A program made the position numbers and the translations under genes. A DNA stretch of 49,157 nucleotides from Bacteroidota bacterium (lineage in GTDB: Bacteria; Bacteroidota; Bacteroidia; Bacteroidales; GCA-2711565): contig JAHIVC010000064.1 in assembly GCA_018816945.1 (NCBI GenBank), positions 1 to 49,157 of the forward strand, read 5' to 3'. Shown here one piece after another: positions 8,927 through 16,097 of the stretch. Below the pieces are notes generated by a model that worked only from the letters and a program-made list of their open reading frames with translations, did no database searches and was not told the DNA's origin. The first letter of the stretch is position 1. Every line of letters begins with the position of its first letter.

Positions 8927-10674
8927 TTTCCATTATTAATTCTTGTTGACAAATATCCTTCAAAAAAATTGCGTGCATTAATTCCGAGTGAGCGGTTTTT
9001 ATACCCGCCTTCCTGAGCGAACAACATTGGAAACGGTAATTTACCCAATTCAGTTCCATTATTTTTGAAGTCGGTGGCTGTAAGCGACCAGGTGCCAGTC
9101 GGATCACCTTTTGCCGGGTCAAAACCAAGGCTGACAATTAAATATGCAGGTATGAATGAAATGATTTCTTTGATCGCTTTTTTCAAATGATGTAAGTATT
9201 CCTCTCCTGACAATAGTTCTTTCAAAGGATGATTTATATTAAATCCTTCACCAATCCCCTCACCTTTTTCATCCGCAAAACCTGTAAAATAAGGATATGC
9301 AAAGGAAGGATTCCCATGAATGGAAATGGTTAGGACATCCTTACGATCATAAAATATTTGCTGATGACCGTTGCCATGATGATAATCAATGTCTAAAATT
9401 GCCACTTTGCCATATTTTGACAGGAAATTAGCAGCGATTGAAGCATTGTTAAAATAGCAAAAACCTCCAAAAACACTTCTTTCCGCATGATGGCCAGGAG
9501 GTCTGATCAATGCATAAACTGTATGATATCCTTCCAATAATAATTCAGCTCCGGTCAAAGCACAGTTCACTCCCGAACGGGCTGCTAAATATGCATTTTT
9601 ATTAATTGGTGTAAAAGTATCCATACAATAATAACCTGCAAGTACCGAATAATCATGTGGTGGTCGTGTTGCATTACGAACAGGGAAAACATAAGGATAA
9701 ATAGATTTCCCTTCAGGCAATTTGTCGCAAACTGTTTTTATATAATTAAAATATTTGGCGTCGTGCACATCCGTAATATGTTTATCAGGAAATCCTCTTG
9801 TTGGTTTTGTTTTAAATACATTTAATTTTTCAATTTCCTTTAAAATACTTCGTATCCGTATGGGTGATTCAATATAGCCCACCTCTTTAATATGGTGAAT
9901 ATCATGTTTGTCGTTAATGATCAGTGCGATCTCATCTTTTACGGCGTGTTTTTTTTCATAAGGGCGTTCCTTAATGATATATTTAAAATCCCTTAGTTTA
10001 ACGGGATCGTCCTTTACCGAAGACAATACCATTTTAATATAATCTTCGGGACAATAATCAGGATATTTCCGCTCTAATATAGCTCGGATTATTTTTTTCA
10101 TCTGAACAGATGAAATCCGGATATCATTACCCAAATCATCATAAACTAGATATGGTGGGCAATCGTCAGTTTCTGTATCGACTAAGGTTTCATATTTTGT
10201 ACCTATTATCGGTCTGGCTCCATATCTTTCATAGAATGCCAGCCTACCTTTATTTTGTTTTATGAAACTCTTATCCTTACAAAGTTTTTCATCATCCGGT
10301 AAGCATTCCATAAAGATTCCGATAGATTTCAGCATTTGTGCCTCTTCTCTTAACCTTTCGTAAATTGCACCGCCAACCCCCGATGAAGTCTTACCTGGTT
10401 TAACTGCAATGTAGTCCAGGAAACAAAAATTTTTATCGGGCATAAAAAACATGATGGCAAATCCTTTAACATTTGACCTGCCATCTTCGGCAACGAATAA
10501 AATAGATGCAAACTTAAATTTTAAGGGGTCTTTCATCTGTTCGAGAATTTCATTTACTTTTCCTTCCTTTACCGAAGGGAAATGCATTCTCAAGATGCTG
10601 AATACCTGTTCAATTGAAGCAGCATTTGATGGAAGATAAGCGTCTGTAATCTTCCTGATTTTAAACATGGCCAT
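8923..10674 (-). CDS. GNAT acetyltransferase fused to histone-deacetylase-family amidohydrolase
   Basis: A 583-residue fusion. Residues about 1-160 are GNAT-like, with 'FCFLDYIAVKPGKTSSGVGG' as the acetyl-CoA loop at 83-102. Residues about 290-575 form a class II-like histone deacetylase/acetylpolyamine amidohydrolase domain. The active-site pair His395-His396 (RPPGHHAE), zinc ligands Asp430 and His432 (DIDYHHGNG), third ligand Asp519 (SLGFDPA) and the transition-state Tyr558 (EGGY) are all present, so deacetylation should work. Acetyl-transfer and deacetylation halves on one chain suggest protection and deprotection of an amine, or polyamine-like substrates. Its ATG overlaps the stop of the aminomutase gene (TAATG at 10674), and its stop overlaps the next start, so all three are translationally coupled. 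Confidence 0.88.
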   Translation of the reverse strand: MAMFKIRKITDAYLPSNAASIEQVFSILRMHFPSVKEGKVNEILEQMKDPLKFKFASILFVAEDGRSNVKGFAIMFFMPDKNFCFLDYIAVKPGKTSSGVGGAIYERLREEAQMLKSIGIFMECLPDDEKLCKDKSFIKQNKGRLAFYERYGARPIIGTKYETLVDTETDDCPPYLVYDDLGNDIRISSVQMKKIIRAILERKYPDYCPEDYIKMVLSSVKDDPVKLRDFKYIIKERPYEKKHAVKDEIALIINDKHDIHHIKEVGYIESPIRIRSILKEIEKLNVFKTKPTRGFPDKHITDVHDAKYFNYIKTVCDKLPEGKSIYPYVFPVRNATRPPHDYSVLAGYYCMDTFTPINKNAYLAARSGVNCALTGAELLLEGYHTVYALIRPPGHHAERSVFGGFCYFNNASIAANFLSKYGKVAILDIDYHHGNGHQQIFYDRKDVLTISIHGNPSFAYPYFTGFADEKGEGIGEGFNINHPLKELLSGEEYLHHLKKAIKEIISFIPAYLIVSLGFDPAKGDPTGTWSLTATDFKNNGTELGKLPFPMLFAQEGGYKNRSLGINARNFFEGYLSTRINNGK

Positions 10675-11936
10675 TATTTTATGGGATCGTAGTATTTAAA
10701 GGTCTTTCCTTCAAAATTTTTCAAGACGACATTATCTCCTTCCCTGCCCTGATAATATTCGGGAAGGATAGGTATTTTACCACCTCCGCCGGGAGCATCG
10801 ATAACATAATGCGGAATGGCATAACCACTTGTAAATCCTCGTAATCCTTTAATAATTTCAAGACCTTTTGAAACCGGTGTTCTGAAATGTGATGAACCCG
10901 GAATAGGATCGCATTGATAAATATAATAAGGCCTCACCCTGACTTTTAAGAGTTTATGCATGAGTTCTTTCATCGTGTCAACATTATCGTTCACATCTTT
11001 AAGCAGAACCGTCTGGCTCCCCATAACAATTCCTGCATCAGCAATACGATTGCAAGCCTCAGTAACTTCAGGGGTAATTTCATCAGGATGGGTGAAATGA
11101 ATGCTCATGTATAGCGGATGAAATTTCTTCAACATTTTCACCAGCTTGGTCGTAATTCTTTGAGGCATAACAACCGGAACTTTCGTACCGATACGAATAA
11201 TATCCAGATGCGGTATTGCCCTCAATGATGATAATAGAAACTCAAGATGCCGATCTGGTAATGTTAGTGGATCACCTCCTGAAAGAATGACGTCCCTGAC
11301 ATTTGGATTGTTGCGGATATATTCAATTGATGTTTCCCAAGCTTTCACACCAAAATGCTTCTTATCTTTTGATATCATATGCGAGCGCGTACAATATCGG
11401 CAATAAACAGAACAAAATCCTGTAGATAGCATTAAAACCCTGTCTGGATAACGATGTATCAGGTTTTCAACCGGACACATAGAATCCTCGTGCAAGGGAT
11501 CACTCTCTTCACCGGGTGAAGTAATGAGTTCGAGCTTATTGGGAACTACCGCCTTGTTTAAGGCATAACCCTTTGGTTTACCATATAAAAGGCTTGCATA
11601 ATATGGTGTTATCCTTAGTGGCAATTTTCTTGATTTTGATAAAAAATCGAAATCATCTATATTGCTGATATCAAACAATTCAGAAAGCTTTTTGAAATTT
11701 GTATAACTGTTTTGGATTTGCCATCTCCAACTGCTCCATTGTTTTTCGGTTGCTTGAGGGAAGAATGTTTCGCGAAATTTTACTGCTTCGGGGCTGGTAA
11801 CTTTGAAATCGGAAGGAGAAATTTCGGTTTTACCGAATAATAAATCTTCTGAGGTTGTGGTTTCAAGGATTACTTCAATTGAAGATAAATCCTCCACAAG
11901 GGGAGGTTCGTAATCCATCTGTGAAATTTCATTCAT
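10674..11936 (-). CDS. Lysine 2,3-aminomutase-like radical SAM enzyme (KamA family)
   Basis: A 420-residue KamA-family protein. The radical SAM cluster cysteines are Cys175, Cys179 and Cys182 (CSVYCRYC). SGGDPL follows at 219-224, and the PLP lysine is Lys387 in GGGGK. Asp343 and Asp380 occupy the positions of Asp293 and Asp330 of the clostridial enzyme, which bind the side-chain amine of lysine; the 37- and 7-residue spacings to the PLP lysine match exactly. This favours lysine-to-beta-lysine chemistry over the glutamate 2,3-aminomutase variant, which changes these residues. The N-terminal 'WSSWRWQIQN' is typical of the family. It is the first gene of a five-gene minus-strand operon with a GNAT-HDAC fusion, two ligases and a GNAT protein. 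Confidence 0.88.
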   Translation of the reverse strand: MNEISQMDYEPPLVEDLSSIEVILETTTSEDLLFGKTEISPSDFKVTSPEAVKFRETFFPQATEKQWSSWRWQIQNSYTNFKKLSELFDISNIDDFDFLSKSRKLPLRITPYYASLLYGKPKGYALNKAVVPNKLELITSPGEESDPLHEDSMCPVENLIHRYPDRVLMLSTGFCSVYCRYCTRSHMISKDKKHFGVKAWETSIEYIRNNPNVRDVILSGGDPLTLPDRHLEFLLSSLRAIPHLDIIRIGTKVPVVMPQRITTKLVKMLKKFHPLYMSIHFTHPDEITPEVTEACNRIADAGIVMGSQTVLLKDVNDNVDTMKELMHKLLKVRVRPYYIYQCDPIPGSSHFRTPVSKGLEIIKGLRGFTSGYAIPHYVIDAPGGGGKIPILPEYYQGREGDNVVLKNFEGKTFKYYDPIK

Positions 11937-12742
11937 AATATTATATCTTTAAATAGTTATTTCTATGTTAATTTTCTGCTTTATTAAAATTTTAAAACCT
12001 ATATAAAAACCGAAACGAAATTACATTTTTTATACACTAAAAAACATTCATATTCGCATCTCAAAATTATTCAAATTAGCAGTAAATTATTTTTTTAAAA
12101 AAAATAAAATATGAACAAGTAATTACCACACACAACACTGATAATCTGATACTTTACAGAATTGAAAGATAATTGCTATCAAAAAATATTAAATAAAATT
12201 TAATAATAAAGATTGTTAGAAATAAAAGGTACTTAAACCTGTAAAAATAATGATCTGGTAAGAACCCATCCGATTTAACTTATTTTTATAGAATTACGTT
12301 TTATCAAAAAAAAAAACGAAAGAAGGCCAATTATACCATTTTATATAAAATTTTCTCAAGAGATTGGTGATCATTTTTCGTACTTATTTTTTTTTCGATA
12401 GAACCGGATAAATAATTTTCTGACATCAGTGGTATAGGGTTTACAACTTCTCTTCAATTTTTGTTGTATTGAAATCAGCTAAAATTACTACACTCATTAT
12501 TCCCATTTTAGGAATATGTTCTTAAAGTTGTCCATTTTTAATAAGTACATTTAATTTATCAAACTACTATTCAGCATCTTACACAACTTGTACAATTCTT
12601 GATCTGATTATAAAAGTATGAATAGATAAAAAGGTAATTTAGAGTAGGATTGAAATCCCAAACAGTTATCGGATACATAATTGGCAATAGAAATGACATC
12701 AACATTTAACAATTACCTTTCTAGTGTAGTCTTGTTTCATGA
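11937..12742. other. Long AT-rich intergenic region without a recognisable gene
   Basis: About 800 bases between the start of the aminomutase operon and the terminator of the M28 peptidase gene. I see long A and T runs, no convincing open frame on either strand and no RNA gene I recognise. It must hold the promoter of the minus-strand operon; one candidate -7 box is listed separately. Confidence 0.5.
12062..12069 (-). promoter_or_regulatory. Candidate -7 box for the aminomutase operon
   Basis: Read on the minus strand this is TAATTTTG, an exact match to the Bacteroidota TAnnTTTG box. It lies about 126 bases before the aminomutase start. No TTTG -33 element is visible at a sensible distance, and the region is AT-rich, so chance is possible. 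Confidence 0.25.
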
Positions 12743-12781
12743 AGAAAAAAAACGCTGCCCTTGAACTAGGCAGCGTTTTTT
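12743..12781. terminator. Intrinsic terminator after the M28 peptidase gene
   Basis: Stem ACGCTGCC/GGCAGCGT with loop CTTGAACTA (arms about 12752-12759 and 12769-12776), flanked by A-runs on one side and T-runs on the other. It works as a Rho-independent terminator in either direction. It lies just past the stop of the minus-strand M28 gene, which it most probably terminates. Confidence 0.85.
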
Positions 12782-12798
12782 GTTTAAAACATTATCAA

Positions 12799-14355
12799 CT
12801 AGAACATTCTTCGTTCACCTTCAGCCGGAGCTTTATATGGCTTACGCGGCAATTGATTATCTCTCATCGCTGCATTATATATAAATGATGCAACTACAAT
12901 TGCATTATGTGTTAAATCACCCATCACTAATCGTTCGTAAGTATCCATATTGGTATGATAACCCCTATCATATTCGATTTCGTCTTGAATAAACTGAAAT
13001 GCAGGCAACCCTAAAGGATCGAATGATTGATGGTCGGTACCGCCTGTATTTCCTATTGCAATTATGCTCATTCCCATAGGATTAAATGGTTTCATCCATG
13101 CTTCAAAAATGGGTCGAACCATTTCGTTTTGTTGTAAATAAATACCTCTGAACTTACCTGTACCATTATCCATATTAAAATAAACATCAAATTTTTCAAA
13201 ACCGGATTTCAATTTATTACTTTTTGGATCACGTATGTATTTTTCAACATAACCTCTTGATCCATGCAATCCTTGTTCCTCTCCTCCCCATAATGCAATA
13301 CGGATGGTACGTTTAGGTTTTACATCAAGTGCTTTCAAAATACGCATTGCTTCCATCATTACGATACAACCAGATGCATTATCAGCAGCACCGGTTCCCC
13401 CGTGCCATGAATCAAAATGCCCGCCAATTAAAACAATTTCATCTTTTAATTTTGGATCAGTTCCTATTATTTCGCCCATTACGTTGGTTACTTGCGGACT
13501 AGTACTAAACTCGTTTTGTATATCAATTTCCAGTTTAACCGCAACTTTATGCTGTAGTAACCTTGTGATGCGCCCATGTGCTTCAATTGGTAGATTTACT
13601 TGAGGAATTGGTTGTGGATCGCCACTTTTGTAATTGGCACCACTTGATCGTGGTACATTAAACTCACCAGATCCATTCAAAATGACAGCAGCTCCTTCAC
13701 TGATTAAAAACTCAGATATTTTTTGTCGGAGTAGCCTCATTTTCATATAATCCTCCATATTGAAATTGCCTCTTCTCCTTCGGGCTTCTGTACTTTCCTC
13801 CTGAATCTTTAATAAATCAGACTCAGTATACCTTGTCGCAAGCGGTTCAAAACTTAATTCATAAGTCTCAGTTGATGGCATCAGAATTATTTTACCCTTA
13901 AGCTGTCCCTTATATTTTTCTAAATCTTTCTCATCTTTAACATCTATTAAGACTGCTTCTCCGCTTATTTCACCAGTTGTACTGCCGGTCCATGCAATTG
14001 GAGTGGCAGAAAAATTAGCATAATATGGCGCAGTCATTGCAACATATGTTCTGATATTATCCCAACCTCCTCTATCAAAAGCCCTAACTTCATCAATCAT
14101 AACATTTTCGAAGCCATATTCGATCATTTTATTTTTAACCCAAACATTTGCATTGAGTTTGGCTTTAGAGGCTGTCAATCTAGGTCCCAGAAAATCCGTC
14201 ATCCAAAACGACAGGTCTTCAATTTTTGAATTCGCCTTTCCTTCTTGCTTAATTTGATAAACGATATTCAGGTCAACTTGCTCCGTTTGGGCAATAATAT
14301 AGATTGGAAGAAACAAGAAAAGAATGATAGCACTAATTAAATTTTTATTCTTCAT
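12799..14355 (-). CDS. M28 family zinc aminopeptidase/carboxypeptidase, secreted
   Basis: A 518-residue exported peptidase. The signal peptide is MKNKNLISAIILFLFLPIYI with probable cleavage after IIAQ. A PA-like insert lies around residues 120-270 (STTGEISGEAVLIDV, KGKIILM). The M28 zinc site is complete: His313 (GGHFDSW), bridging Asp325 (AADNASG), the Glu359-Glu360 pair (GGEEQG) that gives the catalytic base and a zinc ligand, Asp396 (NMDNG) and His467 (GYHTNMDT). The family removes N-terminal residues or cleaves dipeptides, here in the periplasm or outside the cell, for peptide nutrition. It is monocistronic, with a TAnnTTTG box 24 bases upstream and a strong terminator downstream. Confidence 0.92.
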   Translation of the reverse strand: MKNKNLISAIILFLFLPIYIIAQTEQVDLNIVYQIKQEGKANSKIEDLSFWMTDFLGPRLTASKAKLNANVWVKNKMIEYGFENVMIDEVRAFDRGGWDNIRTYVAMTAPYYANFSATPIAWTGSTTGEISGEAVLIDVKDEKDLEKYKGQLKGKIILMPSTETYELSFEPLATRYTESDLLKIQEESTEARRRRGNFNMEDYMKMRLLRQKISEFLISEGAAVILNGSGEFNVPRSSGANYKSGDPQPIPQVNLPIEAHGRITRLLQHKVAVKLEIDIQNEFSTSPQVTNVMGEIIGTDPKLKDEIVLIGGHFDSWHGGTGAADNASGCIVMMEAMRILKALDVKPKRTIRIALWGGEEQGLHGSRGYVEKYIRDPKSNKLKSGFEKFDVYFNMDNGTGKFRGIYLQQNEMVRPIFEAWMKPFNPMGMSIIAIGNTGGTDHQSFDPLGLPAFQFIQDEIEYDRGYHTNMDTYERLVMGDLTHNAIVVASFIYNAAMRDNQLPRKPYKAPAEGERRMF

Positions 14356-14378
14356 AATAATACTGTTTAGGTTTTGGT

Positions 14379-14386
14379 CAAATCTA
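14379..14386 (-). promoter_or_regulatory. Candidate -7 box of the M28 peptidase gene
   Basis: On the minus strand this reads TAGATTTG, an exact TAnnTTTG match, 24 bases upstream of the ATG at 14355. That gives a short 5' leader. No clear TTTG is seen at the -33 distance. Confidence 0.45.
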
Positions 14387-14562
14387 AGAAATAAATAAAG
14401 CAGCGTTTGACCTACTTATAAATAATATATAAATCGAAATTATTTAGCTACGTATATACAAGAATGAAGTATGAGAAGATTAAAATTATCATAAATTATG
14501 ATGATTTTTTTGATTTGTTCATTTTTAAAATTATTTTTACCCGATAAACAAAAAAAAACTCA

Positions 14563-15060
14563 ATGAAAAACGCTATTCTACTTATTTTTATGCTATTATG
14601 TGGTAATTTATTTGCATTCAATATTAATTGCAATGTCGATGATGAATCTATACTTATTCAAGAACTCAATTTAGCTAAAGTTACTGAAGATGTTGATGCA
14701 AAAGTTAAATCTATTCGTAGAGTAATTAATAAAAAAGTACAAAGAACTTTATTTAGTTTCACTGAAGATCTTATTGCAGATTTGGTTCGTACTTCTAGTG
14801 GTGTTTATTACGAGGAAATGGGCAAAAAAGTAGTTACTAATAATTTTGAGAAATTAACACCTGAACAAATCGATGTTTTGAATTTTTTCTTACTTGCAGA
14901 AGCTGCAAGTGAACTTGACAGAAAAAATTTTCTCGCCGAAGAAGATTCATTGCGCCTTGAATTATATAGGGATCGCAGAGATAAGCTATACGGTGCATTG
15001 GAAAAAATTTTGGAAAAAATTTCAGGCATCTCAGATTCAGTAATAGAAGATATTAAATAA
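14563..15060 (+). CDS. Small secreted helical protein of unknown function
   Basis: A 165-residue protein I do not recognise. It starts with a signal peptide (MKNAILLIFMLLCGNLFAF) and probable cleavage after LFA. The mature part is rich in Lys, Glu, Asp and Leu with heptad-like spacing, so it is probably mostly helical; the last third (RDRRDKLYGALEKILEKIS) could be a coiled coil. Only one Cys follows the signal. It is flanked by gaps of about 200 and 290 bases, so it is probably transcribed alone. The ATG at 14563 is supported by the signal peptide beginning there. Confidence 0.65.
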   Translation: MKNAILLIFMLLCGNLFAFNINCNVDDESILIQELNLAKVTEDVDAKVKSIRRVINKKVQRTLFSFTEDLIADLVRTSSGVYYEEMGKKVVTNNFEKLTPEQIDVLNFFLLAEAASELDRKNFLAEEDSLRLELYRDRRDKLYGALEKILEKISGISDSVIEDIK

Positions 15061-15311
15061 TTATCGCATTAATTTCAGCTCAACAATTTAAGAACAAGTA
15101 ATCTTTTAATGAATTTGATAAAGAAAAGCATTAAAATTTACGCCTTATCTTAGATTTTGTTTATAAATATCTGCTATATCTATTTCAATCTATAAGATAT
15201 CGAAATGTTTTTTCGTTAAATAGTAGATTTTTATAACATATTCTACTCTTATCATTATTTATATTTATATTGATATTATCTAAGACCATATTTTAGATCA
15301 TTTTTTATATT

Positions 15312-15319
15312 TATATTTG
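15312..15319 (+). promoter_or_regulatory. Candidate -7 box of the envelope operon
   Basis: TATATTTG matches the Bacteroidota TAnnTTTG box exactly and lies 34 bases before the ATG at 15354. A near-match to the -33 TTTG (TTTA, about 15292-15295) lies 17 bases upstream. It would drive the four genes from 15354 to 22460. Confidence 0.5.
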
Positions 15320-15353
15320 ACCATATTTAACTAACCACCAAGCTGACCCATCG

Positions 15354-16097
15354 ATGACAAGAAGATTATTATTCAAGTTATTTTTTATTGTTATAATTTG
15401 TGTTCTATTTCCATTCAAATCTTATCTTCAAACGAATTCGAAAAATGATATCATCCTCATAAATCTAAAAATTCATACTGATAACATTTACAGGCTTAAC
15501 GACCTGCTTGTTAATGGCAAACTTTATCGCCCACTGAATGCCAATGCCAATGGATCGCCATATTTTCAAAATGACAAGCTTTGGAGAAAGAGTAAATTAT
15601 TTATTAAAGGAACCGAATTTTCGGACCAAAATATTTTATATAACATTGAAAATGATGAATTAATTGCAAATATTATTTATCCTGATGGCAATACCAAAAA
15701 TATTGTTCTTGATCAAGAGTTAATTGATTCATTATGGATTGAGGATCATTTCTTTATTAACATAACATCTTTTACAAAGGAAAATATTAAAGGTATTTAT
15801 GAGCAGGTATATAACGGTCGTTTTAAAGCTCTTATAAAGCATCACGTTACCTATAAGCGCGTGATTGATTATAATGCTCCTAATGGTTATTACGATGATC
15901 CTGAAAAATCTATTTTTATTCTCACAGAGGATAGACTTGTTAAAATATCAAATAAACGAACCCTTTTAAGTTATTTTAAATCCGATAAAAAAGAAATAGG
16001 ACGTTTCATAAGAAGAAACAAAATCAATTTAAAAACCGCATCTATTATCGAATACTTCACCCTGTTTAAAATTTGTGATGACCTTTCCAACGAATAA
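15354..16097 (+). CDS. Secreted protein of unknown function, first gene of envelope operon
   Basis: A 247-residue protein I do not recognise as a named family. It has an N-terminal signal or anchor (RRLLFKLFFIVIICVLFPF). The mature part holds beta-rich segments (KLWRKSKLFIKGTEF, LYNIENDELIANIIYPDG) and ends in a basic helix-rich region. Its 3' end overlaps the start of the TonB-dependent receptor by 20 bases, so the two are co-translated and probably work together. A periplasmic or cell-surface accessory of the receptor is the simplest reading, from context only. Confidence 0.65.
   Translation: MTRRLLFKLFFIVIICVLFPFKSYLQTNSKNDIILINLKIHTDNIYRLNDLLVNGKLYRPLNANANGSPYFQNDKLWRKSKLFIKGTEFSDQNILYNIENDELIANIIYPDGNTKNIVLDQELIDSLWIEDHFFINITSFTKENIKGIYEQVYNGRFKALIKHHVTYKRVIDYNAPNGYYDDPEKSIFILTEDRLVKISNKRTLLSYFKSDKKEIGRFIRRNKINLKTASIIEYFTLFKICDDLSNE

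Noticed and set aside
11937-12742. Non-coding RNA gene in the long gap
   Set aside because: The region is homopolymer-rich with no stable conserved fold or terminator of its own, apart from the one belonging to the M28 gene.
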